Shown piece by piece: positions 8,658 to 15,936 of a stretch of DNA of 36,543 nucleotides. This DNA comes from an uncultured Caryophanales bacterium (GTDB taxonomy: Bacteria > Bacillota_I > Bacilli_A > RF39 > UBA660), in contig CAMKQS010000007.1 in the NCBI GenBank assembly GCA_946414975.1, positions 1 to 36,543 on the forward strand. Reading direction: 5' to 3'. The notes under the pieces are model-generated. The model saw only the letters and a list, made by a program, of their open reading frames with translations. It was not told the DNA's origin and made no database searches. Both the position numbers and the translations under genes were made by a program. The stretch's first letter is position 1. Every line of letters starts with the position of its first letter.

Positions 8658-8744
8658 TAAAAAAACTAGTATGTATTTATACTAGTAGAGTGTTACAAAT
8701 AATATGAATTATTTCTATACAAAGAAATAAGTTATTGTAACATT
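8658..8744 (-). other. Orphan hairpin plus terminator-like element
   Basis: Between two divergent genes, the minus strand carries an imperfect long hairpin (arms GTTACAATAAC... near 8744 and ...TTATTTGTAAC near 8692) and then a perfect 8-bp hairpin ACTAGTAT/ATACTAGT (8665-8686) followed by seven T. No minus-strand gene ends here, so it is either an attenuator leader for the pseudopilin gene or the end of a small RNA. No convincing promoter was found for it. Confidence 0.45.
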
Positions 8745-8759
8745 TATTCATTAACATAA

Positions 8760-8788
8760 TTGTAAATATATTTTTTTTATGATACTAT
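8760..8788 (+). promoter_or_regulatory. Promoter of the InlB-repeat protein gene
   Basis: TTGTAA (8760-8765), 17-bp spacer and TACTAT (8783-8788). The predicted transcript start is only about 10 nt before the ATG at 8805, leaving just the GGTGG ribosome site. Confidence 0.7.
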
Positions 8789-8804
8789 TTTTGTAGGTGG
8801 TAAG

Positions 8805-9230
8805 ATGAAAAATAAAAAGAAAATGATAGTTATTATATCAAGTATTATTGTAATCACTTTTGTTACAGTTATTTTAATACTTATAAACACTAAAAGTAGT
8901 AAGAAAATAAATATTAATAATAAAGAAGAGGATAAAAAATGTATTCCATTTACTGGAGGAAGTTATAATTTAATTTTTGAAACTAATAGTAATGATAAAA
9001 TAGATTTAATAAATGTATGTATTGCATGTTCACCTGATAGTTATCCTGAGATTCCAATACCAAAAAATGAAGGATATGATTTTGATGGATGGTACTATGA
9101 TAAAGATTTAAAAAATAAGGTTGTTGCGAATAAAACTAATGAAATAACTATTACTACTAAAAAAGATAAAAATAATTGTATAATAGGATATAAAGATGTT
9201 AAATTATATGCAAAATGGAAAAAGATTTAA
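8805..9230 (+). CDS. Membrane-anchored InlB B-repeat (Listeria-Bacteroides repeat) protein
   Basis: A 141-residue protein with a basic N-terminus, an uncleaved-looking membrane helix at 7-28 and an extracellular domain. Residues about 53-140 match one Flg_new/InlB B-repeat: a beta strand (YNLIFETNS), then PIPKNEGYDFDGWYYDKDLKNKV and the closing KLYAKW. Cys46, Cys72, Cys75 and Cys125 are an unusual addition for this repeat and may form disulfides or bind metal. These repeats are normally found in adhesins and large surface proteins; a single copy on a membrane anchor is short. The start has AGGTGG at 8795-8800. It is followed by a strong terminator, so the gene is monocistronic. Confidence 0.75.
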   Translation: MKNKKKMIVIISSIIVITFVTVILILINTKSSKKININNKEEDKKCIPFTGGSYNLIFETNSNDKIDLINVCIACSPDSYPEIPIPKNEGYDFDGWYYDKDLKNKVVANKTNEITITTKKDKNNCIIGYKDVKLYAKWKKI

Positions 9231-9250
9231 ATATTATAATTAATACATGT

Positions 9251-9277
9251 AAGATAATTATTTTATTATCTTTTTTT
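9251..9277 (+). terminator. Intrinsic terminator
   Basis: AGATAAT (9252-9258) pairs with ATTATCT (9265-9271), followed by seven T; it lies 20 bp after the InlB-repeat gene. Confidence 0.8.
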
Positions 9278-9280
9278 AAA

Positions 9281-9309
9281 TTGTTTTTTATATTAATTCG
9301 TGCTAAAAT
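9281..9309 (+). promoter_or_regulatory. Promoter of the metallophosphoesterase gene
   Basis: TTGTTT (9281-9286), 17-bp spacer and TAAAAT (9304-9309), 15 bp before the start codon at 9325 and its GGTGAGG ribosome site. Confidence 0.7.
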
Positions 9310-9324
9310 TTATATGGTGAGGAT

Positions 9325-10158
9325 ATGAAAAAGAAATTAAGATTATGGGTTAAAATAGTAATTGCATTAGTTGTTATAACTACACTTATTATACTGGATG
9401 GTTTTTTTATTAATAGTCATGGATTTAAAGTTAATGAAATAGCTTTATATGAAAATATATCCGATAAATATAATGGATTAAAGATTGTACAAATTAGTGA
9501 TATATATTATGGTAATAATGTAAATAAAGATGACCTTAAAAAAATTGTTAAAAATATTAATTTAATAAAACCTGATATTGTGTTTTTTACTGGTGATTTA
9601 ATGTATAAAGATAACAAAGATTCTACTGATGTTGCTAATATACTTTCTAAAATAAATACTGAGCTTGGAAAATACTATATAACTGGAGATAATGATTATA
9701 ATGATGATACTGTTAATGATATACTAAATAAAAGTGGCTTTAATAGTTTAGATAATAAATATGAATTAATATATAAAGATAAAGAACCTATCTTAATTTC
9801 TGGAATAAGTACTAAAAAGGATAAAACAAACATAGAAGATAAATTAAAAGATACTTATGAGTATTTAAATAATAATAGTAACTATAGCATTTTAATTATG
9901 CATGAACCAAATATTATAGATAAAATTGAATATGAAAAATTTAATTTAATTTTAGCTGGACATACTAAAGGTGGAGTTGTTCGAATACCTCTTTTAGGAG
10001 GAATAATACTTCCTGAAGATAATTATTTATATGGTAAAGATTATTATAAAAAGAAAGATACAAAAATATATATATCTAATGGTTTAGGTAATGATGAGGT
10101 TAATTTCAGATTATTAAATAAACCATCATTTAACTTTTTTAGACTAAGAAAAAAATAA
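9325..10158 (+). CDS. Membrane-anchored calcineurin-like metallophosphoesterase with altered metal motifs
   Basis: A 277-residue protein of the YkuE/YaeI type. Residues 9-31 form an N-terminal membrane anchor, so the catalytic domain should face outward. The family blocks are present in order, but several metal ligands differ: QISDIYYG (59-61) has Tyr where DxH is expected, FTGDL (89-92) is normal, TGDND (120-124) replaces GNHD, IMHEP keeps His193, and AGHTKGG (211-217) replaces GHTHGG. At least three usual ligands are therefore lost. The fold is probably retained, but ordinary two-metal catalysis is doubtful. Homologues hydrolyse phosphodiesters, some on lipid A or nucleotides; the substrate here is unknown. 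Monocistronic, with its own promoter and a bidirectional terminator shared with the convergent HAD-GNAT gene. Confidence 0.8.
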   Translation: MKKKLRLWVKIVIALVVITTLIILDGFFINSHGFKVNEIALYENISDKYNGLKIVQISDIYYGNNVNKDDLKKIVKNINLIKPDIVFFTGDLMYKDNKDSTDVANILSKINTELGKYYITGDNDYNDDTVNDILNKSGFNSLDNKYELIYKDKEPILISGISTKKDKTNIEDKLKDTYEYLNNNSNYSILIMHEPNIIDKIEYEKFNLILAGHTKGGVVRIPLLGGIILPEDNYLYGKDYYKKKDTKIYISNGLGNDEVNFRLLNKPSFNFFRLRKK

Positions 10159-10186
10159 TTCAACTATCTCGAATTATTTTTTTTAT
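10152..10186. terminator. Bidirectional terminator between convergent genes
   Basis: AAAATAATTC (10152-10161) pairs with GAATTATTTT (10171-10180). T runs follow on both strands, so it can serve both the plus-strand phosphoesterase gene and the minus-strand HAD-GNAT gene. Confidence 0.8.
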
Positions 10187-11901
10187 ACTAAATCATTATT
10201 ATAAATATCAATATCTAAATAAAACCAAGAAGAAAGTAATTCATTTAAAGTCATTTTTTTATTTAAAATAATATTCATAGCTTGTTCTTTTGTAAGTTCC
10301 ATATCATATGTATTACCATCAGTTACTTCTACTTTATCTAAAACACTAATTTTTATTATTTCATCACCTATCTTTATAGATAATTCACCTTTTTTTAGTT
10401 CACTATATTTATTTTTATAATTTAAATAAACACTTATTATCTTTTTAAAATTATGTATCGAATATAATTGTCTATTATACATTTTAGAATTACTAATACC
10501 ATCTAATTTCTTTATAGTTTCATAATCACTTTTAAATACTTTTAAATTTATATAATCTCTATTTTTTAATTTAGCAAATGATGATGATGCACTATTTATA
10601 TCACTACATCTTATTTCACTTATAAAATCTTTTTTTGTATTATAAAATAAATATCCATCAAATATATTATTATTAAATATATAATATGCATCTGTCTTCC
10701 ACTGATTAGCAATCTCTAAAAAATTATCTACATTTCTATTTAAATGAATCTTACTATTATACATAGTTAAGGCTTTATCTATATAAGTATCATCCATTTT
10801 CTTAAATATAATATTATTACTTTTTGCTTCAAACTTATACAAATTTAAAATATTAGGATAATAATCATATTTTTTATATTTTTCAATATTACCTGAAAGC
10901 ACTCCCATATCATACTTTTCTTCATATTTTTTTATTAATCCCATTAACATTTTAAAGTATCCTTTTTTTCGATAATTTTTATCTACACAAATACTTCCAA
11001 TAGTTAGAATATCAATAATATCATTTTCAATATATATATTATTAGATAAAAGTAATGCACATGCAATAAGCTCACTATTTTTTCTAATAGTTAAGTGTTG
11101 ACCATTTTTTTTACTATAAACTTTACCCATATATTTTTGAAAATAATCATCTCTGTCATAGCACTCATTTACAAAATTAGTAATTTCTAAGTCAGTATCT
11201 TCTAAATTAACATCAACATTTAAATAATCCATCATATCACTAACACTTGATATAGTATCAATTGCATATTCTTTTAACTCATCTACAGCATCACTAATGG
11301 CATACCCATTAAACTGTTTAATCATCTCTATATCAGTATAACCATCACCAACTGTATAAATTAAATGCTTATTTATCTTTTCTAATTTACTTACATATTC
11401 AATCGCATTAGCTTTATTCGCTTTCTTATTTACTATTTCAATATGATTCTTATGACGCATAGATATATATGCTTCTATATCACTAAAATTTTCATTAATA
11501 TAATCAGCTGCTTTTTTAGCAACTAAATTATCTGATAGTTGTATATTTATTTTAGATAAATCTAAAGTATTAATATCTACTCTACTTTCTTTATCATGAG
11601 ATGCAAAATAAGTTACTTTATTAAAATCAAATAATTCCATAAGTTTTTTCTTAGTTAATTCATCAATATAAATACTATTTATTATTTCATCATCTTTTAA
11701 AATAGTTGCCCCATGATTTACAATTAAATAATCTGTTTTTATAGAATTTTTAGTTAAATTAATAAAATCTCCATATGATCTTCCTGTAATAATTACAAAC
11801 TTATTTCTTTCTCTAAATTTTGGTAAATTATCTATATTCCTTTTTAAATCAGTATTATTTGTATAAAATGTTCTATCAAAATCAGTTGCTAGTAAAAACA
11901 T
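10183..11901 (-). CDS. Cof-type HAD phosphatase fused to Eis-like GNAT acetyltransferase
   Basis: A 572-residue two-enzyme fusion. Residues 1-225 are a Cof/YidA-type HAD phosphatase: ATDFDRTF (nucleophile Asp7, acid Asp9), IITGRS (38-42), Lys in the KANKANAIEYV region, and VGDGYTDIEMI near 188. Residues about 230-360 are a GNAT domain with the acetyl-CoA loop seen as YRKKGYFKMLM in ICVDKNYRKKGY. The remaining 210 residues resemble the second half of Eis-type acetyltransferases (a second GNAT-like part and an SCP2-like end around ELSIKIGDEIIKISV and LTKEQAMNIILNKK), but that is less certain. Substrates cannot be read from the sequence; one guess is dephosphorylation and acetylation of the same small metabolite. 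The start at 11901 has AGGGTGG. Likely monocistronic with an extended -10 promoter. Confidence 0.8.
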   Translation of the reverse strand: MFLLATDFDRTFYTNNTDLKRNIDNLPKFRERNKFVIITGRSYGDFINLTKNSIKTDYLIVNHGATILKDDEIINSIYIDELTKKKLMELFDFNKVTYFASHDKESRVDINTLDLSKINIQLSDNLVAKKAADYINENFSDIEAYISMRHKNHIEIVNKKANKANAIEYVSKLEKINKHLIYTVGDGYTDIEMIKQFNGYAISDAVDELKEYAIDTISSVSDMMDYLNVDVNLEDTDLEITNFVNECYDRDDYFQKYMGKVYSKKNGQHLTIRKNSELIACALLLSNNIYIENDIIDILTIGSICVDKNYRKKGYFKMLMGLIKKYEEKYDMGVLSGNIEKYKKYDYYPNILNLYKFEAKSNNIIFKKMDDTYIDKALTMYNSKIHLNRNVDNFLEIANQWKTDAYYIFNNNIFDGYLFYNTKKDFISEIRCSDINSASSSFAKLKNRDYINLKVFKSDYETIKKLDGISNSKMYNRQLYSIHNFKKIISVYLNYKNKYSELKKGELSIKIGDEIIKISVLDKVEVTDGNTYDMELTKEQAMNIILNKKMTLNELLSSWFYLDIDIYNNDLV

Positions 11902-11917
11902 ATTACCACCCTAATTA

Positions 11918-11946
11918 AGTATACCAAAAGAATACTAAAAAAGAAA
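11918..11946 (-). promoter_or_regulatory. Extended -10 promoter of the HAD-GNAT gene
   Basis: TGGTATACT on the minus strand (-10 TATACT at 11918-11923 with TG one base upstream); the -35 (TTTCTT) is weak. It overlaps the end of the fur terminator. Confidence 0.5.
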
Positions 11947-11964
11947 GCAATTTTAGCTCTCTTT
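11936..11964 (-). terminator. Terminator after the fur-family gene
   Basis: AAAGAGAGC pairs with GCTTTCTTT (one G-T pair) across a 7-nt loop and continues into a T run on the minus strand; the stem covers the fur stop codon at 11953. Confidence 0.75.
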
Positions 11965-12330
11965 ACAATCTTCGCAAATTCCTTCAATTTTTAAACTATG
12001 ATTAGTTATTTCAAATCCTGATAATTTAATATTATCAAATGGACAATTATCTAACTCTTTTATTTTATTACACTTTATACATTTAATATAATGTTTATGA
12101 TATTCATTAATAACATAATAATCTTGATTATCATAGTTAATTTGCTTTACTAATATATTATTCTTAACTAGTATATCTATTATTCTATATACTGTTGATT
12201 TATTCATACTTGCTTTTTTTATTATATTAGATATAGTAGCATTATCTTTTAAATGAACTATAATATCTATTATCTCTTTTCTCTGTTTAGTAATTTTTAA
12301 ATTACTATTCTTAAACATTTTATCTATCAT
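11953..12330 (-). CDS. Fur-family metal-responsive repressor
   Basis: A 125-residue DNA-binding regulator of the Fur/Zur/PerR family. Residues 1-75 form the winged helix (ITKQRKEIIDII, then NKSTVYRIIDILVKNNIL as the recognition region). The C-terminal dimer domain carries EYHKHYIKCIKC (His78, His80, Cys84, Cys87), ITNHSLKIEGICEDC (His111, Cys119, Cys122), so both structural CxxC pairs for zinc are intact. The subclass cannot be settled; pairing with a heavy-metal exporter suggests metal sensing. The gene overlaps the exporter gene by 4 bp (ATGA) and has an AGGAG ribosome site. Its likely target is the palindrome at 13178-13202 in front of this operon, giving autoregulation. Confidence 0.88.
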   Translation of the reverse strand: MIDKMFKNSNLKITKQRKEIIDIIVHLKDNATISNIIKKASMNKSTVYRIIDILVKNNILVKQINYDNQDYYVINEYHKHYIKCIKCNKIKELDNCPFDNIKLSGFEITNHSLKIEGICEDCKES

Positions 12331-13169
12331 ATATGAACTCCTAATAATTGAATTAATAAACCACTTATTACACCAATAAAATATACTAGAGATAAAATAA
12401 TAATATTTTCTTTTATATTTTTATTAGATTTAAATAGTATTATTATTGCAACTCCACTACCTGTAAGAAGTCCTGATATAAGAGCAGAAAAATCAATTAC
12501 ACCCTTTGCATATAAAGTAGTAATCATTACACTTGATGCACAATTAGGAACAAGTCCTATTAAACTTGTTATAAATACTGTAAATGGATTATTGGCTATT
12601 ATATTATTTTCATCAAATATACCAGTATAATCTATTAATATGTTTAAGATAAATGAAATTAACATTATAAATAGTGTAATACTTAACGTATGTTTTAATA
12701 CAGATACTAATAAATGATCTTTACAATGACAATTCTCTTCATGACATATTTCATTATCTATTTCTATATTTTTCTCTTTCTTACGTAATATAAAATCAAT
12801 AATAATACCAGATATCATACCAATTATAACTTTTATAATAATTGCGGATAATATAACTTTAACAGGTGCTTTTTGTGATAATAATACTGGTAACATTTCA
12901 TCACTAGTTGATAAATATATAGAAATCAGTGTTCCTAAACTAACTATTCTTGTAACATATAAATTAGTAGCAAGACAAGAAAAACCACACTGTGGAAATG
13001 CACCTAAAATACTTCCAAATATTGGCCCTAATTTTCCTGTCTTAGATATTAGCTTTCTATTTTTTTTACTTAATTTGTGTTCTAAAAGCTCTATTATTAA
13101 AAATGCAATGAATAAAAATGGTATTAATTTTAATCCATCTATTAATGTATCTATAATTATATCTAACAT
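12327..13169 (-). CDS. Putative heavy-metal exporter of the ArsP_2/putative manganese transporter type
   Basis: A 280-residue polytopic membrane protein in two similar halves. Half one has GAFPQCGFSCLATNLY (57-71) and the signature YLSTSDEMLP (85-94); half two has IGLVPNCASSVMITTLY. These GxxPxC(G/A) pairs typify the permeases annotated as putative 10-TM heavy-metal exporter or putative manganese transporter. Between the halves a cytoplasmic loop carries the metal-binding-looking cluster CHEENCHCKDH (142-152). Efflux direction and metal are not determined. The start is 13169, where AGGAGG sits 5 nt upstream; an in-frame ATG at 13187 falls inside the operator. It is first in a two-gene operon with the Fur-type repressor, under a consensus promoter and a perfect palindromic operator. 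Confidence 0.82.
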   Translation of the reverse strand: MLDIIIDTLIDGLKLIPFLFIAFLIIELLEHKLSKKNRKLISKTGKLGPIFGSILGAFPQCGFSCLATNLYVTRIVSLGTLISIYLSTSDEMLPVLLSQKAPVKVILSAIIIKVIIGMISGIIIDFILRKKEKNIEIDNEICHEENCHCKDHLLVSVLKHTLSITLFIMLISFILNILIDYTGIFDENNIIANNPFTVFITSLIGLVPNCASSVMITTLYAKGVIDFSALISGLLTGSGVAIIILFKSNKNIKENIIILSLVYFIGVISGLLIQLLGVHI

Positions 13170-13177
13170 AATTCCTC

Positions 13178-13202
13178 CTAAATGCAAATTTGTTGCATTT
13201 AG
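13178..13202 (-). promoter_or_regulatory. Palindromic operator of the exporter-fur operon
   Basis: A perfect inverted repeat CTAAATGCAA-N5-TTGCATTTAG that directly abuts the -10 box (13203-13208) and ends at the ribosome site. It covers the transcription start, so bound protein should block initiation. Spacing and AT content fit a Fur-family site, although the core is not the classic Fur box. The binding protein is inferred to be the adjacent Fur homologue. Confidence 0.8.
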
Positions 13203-13231
13203 ATTATATTATATAATTTAAATAATTGCAA
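13203..13231 (-). promoter_or_regulatory. Consensus promoter of the exporter-fur operon
   Basis: TTGCAA (13226-13231), 17-bp spacer and a perfect TATAAT (13203-13208) on the minus strand. Confidence 0.85.
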
Positions 13232-13232
13232 G

Positions 13233-13261
13233 AAAAAAATAAGAATATTATAATTTTCTTA
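13233..13261 (-). terminator. Terminator after the pseudopilin gene
   Basis: TAAGAA (13256-13261 on the minus strand) pairs with TTCTTA, with symmetric AT pairing inside the loop, followed by seven T. It insulates the exporter promoter immediately downstream. Confidence 0.6.
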
Positions 13262-13273
13262 CTTTATATTATA

Positions 13274-14335
13274 CTAAATTACAGATTTAGAGATTGTTAT
13301 AACTGGGCGAACAACAGAGCCTAAATAACCATCATGAGAATCACTTCTATAAACCACATTACTCCTATCCATATCACCATATGGACTAACTGAAAATATT
13401 TTATTATAACTATCATCTACAGGTGACATTGTCCAATAAAAGTAGTTACTATTACTTAACCAATCATATTGTGGATTATATTTTATATAAGAACCTGTAC
13501 CCTCAACCACAGTTTCAGTATCGCACAAATCTACATATTCATCATATCTTATTAATCTAACACTATATCCTGTTGAATCAACAACAAGATCATTAGTTTT
13601 TAACTTGTCTGAAGCCCAAGCATCTACTACATATTTTACATCAGATTCTAAATAATCATTTGTACATCCTGAAAAATCCATAACAGAATAACTACCATTG
13701 CATGTAACACTACCATAAAATGCCATTGCGCCATAGCCATTAGTATCCCAAGCACTTCCAATATGATTTCTAGCTTCACTACCACTAGAAGTATTATTAG
13801 AAATATAAACATTTACATGATTAGTAGCCGTCCCTACTCCACCATATTGATTTACCTCATCAGTTGTTAATGGTTCTGCTTTTAGAAGTGTTACTGTTGA
13901 TTCTTTTATTCCTGAATCTTTAATTACATAATATTTTATATTATTATATGTTACTTCATCTCCTACTGAATATGCTGTATATGATGGTGATTTATCATTA
14001 CCATATGTATAATCTACATTTCTTCCTGCAACTGTACATCCCGATAAAAACACACTAGAATCTTTATTAATTTGTGTTGTTGTACATACTACTTCATTTC
14101 CACTATATTCTATTGATAATTGTGATATATCCGTTGGAAAATCTCCATTATCTAATAAATAAGTTGCTATAGCTAACTCCACACTTCTTCCATATGCATC
14201 AACACTTCTTTTATCTGCTGATATTCTTGCTTTTCTAATTATATTCATAACTAGTGGTGTTACTATTAATGCTAAGATTGCTAAAATTACTAATACTGCT
14301 ATTAATTCTATTAAGGTAAACGCTTTCTTTTTCAT
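13274..14335 (-). CDS. Pseudopilin-like protein with DUF6273-like C-terminal domain
   Basis: A 353-residue exported protein. The N-terminus MKKKAFTLIELIAVLVILAILALIV... is a textbook prepilin leader and helix with Glu at mature position 5; the cleavage-side residue is Ala rather than Gly. Residues 40-100 contain a pilin-like helix and a small Cys pair (VVCTTT, SGCTVAG). From about 125 a globular domain begins (VGDEVTYNNIKYYVIKDSG) with more Cys (VTCNG, SGCTND, DLCDTE) and a closing FYWTMSP...GYLGSVVRPVITI, the W-x-x-SP and VRPVI pattern of DUF6273-type surface domains. The start at 14335 has AGGAGG. No pilus motor or prepilin peptidase is adjacent. It may be a secreted or cell-surface protein that uses the pilin pathway for export. 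Confidence 0.8.
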   Translation of the reverse strand: MKKKAFTLIELIAVLVILAILALIVTPLVMNIIRKARISADKRSVDAYGRSVELAIATYLLDNGDFPTDISQLSIEYSGNEVVCTTTQINKDSSVFLSGCTVAGRNVDYTYGNDKSPSYTAYSVGDEVTYNNIKYYVIKDSGIKESTVTLLKAEPLTTDEVNQYGGVGTATNHVNVYISNNTSSGSEARNHIGSAWDTNGYGAMAFYGSVTCNGSYSVMDFSGCTNDYLESDVKYVVDAWASDKLKTNDLVVDSTGYSVRLIRYDEYVDLCDTETVVEGTGSYIKYNPQYDWLSNSNYFYWTMSPVDDSYNKIFSVSPYGDMDRSNVVYRSDSHDGYLGSVVRPVITISKSVI

Positions 14336-14385
14336 TATATTCCTCCTATCTGATATGTTACCTTTATATTAAGTCTACCAAAAAA

Positions 14386-14418
14386 CAAAAAAACGCAACT
14401 ATTTATTATAAATTGCAT
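14386..14418 (-). terminator. Terminator after yebC
   Basis: ATGCAA pairs with TTGCGT (one T-G pair) with further pairing inside (TTTAT/AATA), followed by seven T, G and six T on the minus strand. Confidence 0.7.
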
Positions 14419-14425
14419 TCTAATT

Positions 14426-15139
14426 TTAATCTAAATCTACATTATGATATACATGATTTACATCATCTACTTCATCAAGCATAGTAATTAATTTATTAAA
14501 TACTTCTAAATCATCACCTGATAATTTAATTTTATCTTTTGGAAGCATGGCAATCTCATCAATATCAAATTGTACTTCTTTAAATGAAAGTATTGCTTCT
14601 TTAATACTATTTAAATCTGTAGGATTACCATAAATCATAATAGTACCATTATCATCTTCCATATCTACAATATCTACACCATTATTAATAAGTGCATCCA
14701 TTGCTTCTTCTTCTGTTAAACCTTTAAATCCTACAATGCATAAATTATCATACATATAACTAACACTATTCATAGCACCTAGTTTAACATGACATTTATT
14801 AACAACAGTTCTAATATCACTAACTGTACGGTTTACATTATCAGTTAAACAATCAACTATAAGTGTTGAACCTGCTGGACCAAATAATTCATATCTAGCT
14901 TCTTCATATGATTCATCAGCACCACTACTTACTTTATCAATTGCTCTTTTAATTACATCATTAGGTACTTGTTCTTTTTTTGCTTTTTCAATAAGTCTTT
15001 TAAGTGCAGGATTACCTTCAGGAGTAACTCCTCCGTTTTTTGCAGTTTGATATATTTCTTTTGCATACATACCATATAGTTTACCTTTTGCTGCTCCTGT
15101 TTTAGCTTTTGCAGCTGCTATATTTGGAAATCTTCCCAT
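14426..15139 (-). CDS. yebC: YebC/PmpR (TACO1) family protein
   Basis: A 237-residue cytoplasmic protein of the YebC family, proposed as a transcriptional regulator and, in more recent work, as a factor that relieves ribosome stalling. The N-terminal block (MGRFPNIAAAKAKTGAAKGKLYG), the helical domain with GGVTPEGNPALKRLIEKAKKEQVPNDVIKRAI, and the acidic cleft around ELFGPAGSTLIVDCLTDNVNRT are family hallmarks. It starts GRFP instead of the more common GHSKW, as in the YeeI-type branch of Gram-positives. It lies 42 bp after rnc and is probably cotranscribed. Ribosome site AAAGGAAG. Confidence 0.93.
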   Translation of the reverse strand: MGRFPNIAAAKAKTGAAKGKLYGMYAKEIYQTAKNGGVTPEGNPALKRLIEKAKKEQVPNDVIKRAIDKVSSGADESYEEARYELFGPAGSTLIVDCLTDNVNRTVSDIRTVVNKCHVKLGAMNSVSYMYDNLCIVGFKGLTEEEAMDALINNGVDIVDMEDDNGTIMIYGNPTDLNSIKEAILSFKEVQFDIDEIAMLPKDKIKLSGDDLEVFNKLITMLDEVDDVNHVYHNVDLD

Positions 15140-15181
15140 AAAATCTTCCTTTCTTTTCTAAGTATTTTATCATATCAATAG

Positions 15182-15850
15182 TTATTTAACAACTATTTCT
15201 GATTTTTCTAATGCATCTCGTGCTGCTAATTGTTCAGCTTCTTTTTTACTTTTAGCACAACCCTTACCATATAAAATACCATTAATTCTAACTTCTATTT
15301 CAAATGTTTTATTATGTGCAGGACCAATTTCATTTACTAATATATATTCTAGACTCTTTTTATCTGTTTGAACAAATTCTTGTAATTTAGATTTGTAATC
15401 ATTAAAAAAGTCCAAAGTATTACTTTCTATTATTGGTATAACATATTTATATATAAACTTTTTTACTTCGTTTAATCCTGAATCTAAATAAATAGCAGCA
15501 ATAAATGATTCAAATATATCTGCAACTATTGCTTTACAATGTTTACCGTCTTGTTCTTGCTGACCTTTCCCTAATTTTATATATTCATTAAGTCCTAATT
15601 TAACTGAATATTCATATAAAGCATTTTCACAAACATAATGACTTCTAAGTTTTGTCATACGACCCTCTTCATAATCAGTATTTTTATATAAATATTCACT
15701 TATAATAAGTTCTAGTATTGCATCTCCTAAAAACTCTAATCTTTCATAACTTTCACATTTCATTTCATTTGCATATGATGTATGAGTAAATGCTTGATTA
15801 TATATATCTATATTATCATAACGAATATTTAATTTATCAAGTATATCCAT
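15182..15850 (-). CDS. rnc: Ribonuclease III
   Basis: Cleaves double-stranded RNA, processing rRNA precursors and structured or antisense RNAs. The 222 residues hold the endonuclease domain with the signature ERLEFLGDAILELIISEYLY (36-55, catalytic Glu and Asp), HYVCENAL, the second catalytic acidic pair in ADIFESFIAAIYLD, and a C-terminal dsRNA-binding domain (from DYKSKLQEFVQ to KSKKEAEQLAARDAL). Length is normal. The start at 15850 has GGTGATTTT upstream and an extended -10 promoter. First gene of the rnc-yebC unit. Confidence 0.96.
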   Translation of the reverse strand: MDILDKLNIRYDNIDIYNQAFTHTSYANEMKCESYERLEFLGDAILELIISEYLYKNTDYEEGRMTKLRSHYVCENALYEYSVKLGLNEYIKLGKGQQEQDGKHCKAIVADIFESFIAAIYLDSGLNEVKKFIYKYVIPIIESNTLDFFNDYKSKLQEFVQTDKKSLEYILVNEIGPAHNKTFEIEVRINGILYGKGCAKSKKEAEQLAARDALEKSEIVVK

Positions 15851-15865
15851 AAAATCACCAAAAAC

Positions 15866-15894
15866 ATTATATCAAAATTAGTAAAAATATAAAA
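15866..15894 (-). promoter_or_regulatory. Extended -10 promoter of rnc
   Basis: TGATATAAT on the minus strand (-10 TATAAT at 15866-15871, TG element just upstream). The -35 position (TTTTAT) is weak, typical of extended -10 promoters. Divergent from the yidD promoter. Confidence 0.6.
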
Positions 15895-15900
15895 TACTAT

Positions 15901-15929
15901 TTTACTTTTTATTATATTTTTAGTATAAT
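15901..15929 (+). promoter_or_regulatory. Promoter of yidD giving a leaderless mRNA
   Basis: TTTACT (15901-15906), 17-bp spacer and perfect TATAAT (15924-15929). The yidD ATG begins 8 bp after the -10 box, at the expected transcription start. Confidence 0.75.
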
Positions 15930-15936
15930 TATTTAT

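Noticed and set aside
8641..8800. CRISPR or direct-repeat array in the AT-rich divergent gap
   Set aside because: Only inverted repeats are present; there is no regularly spaced direct repeat here or elsewhere in the window.
15166..15196. Hairpin over the rnc stop codon as a terminator
   Set aside because: ATAGTT/AACTAT pairing exists, but no T run follows and yebC starts 42 bp later; more likely an operon-internal structure or chance.
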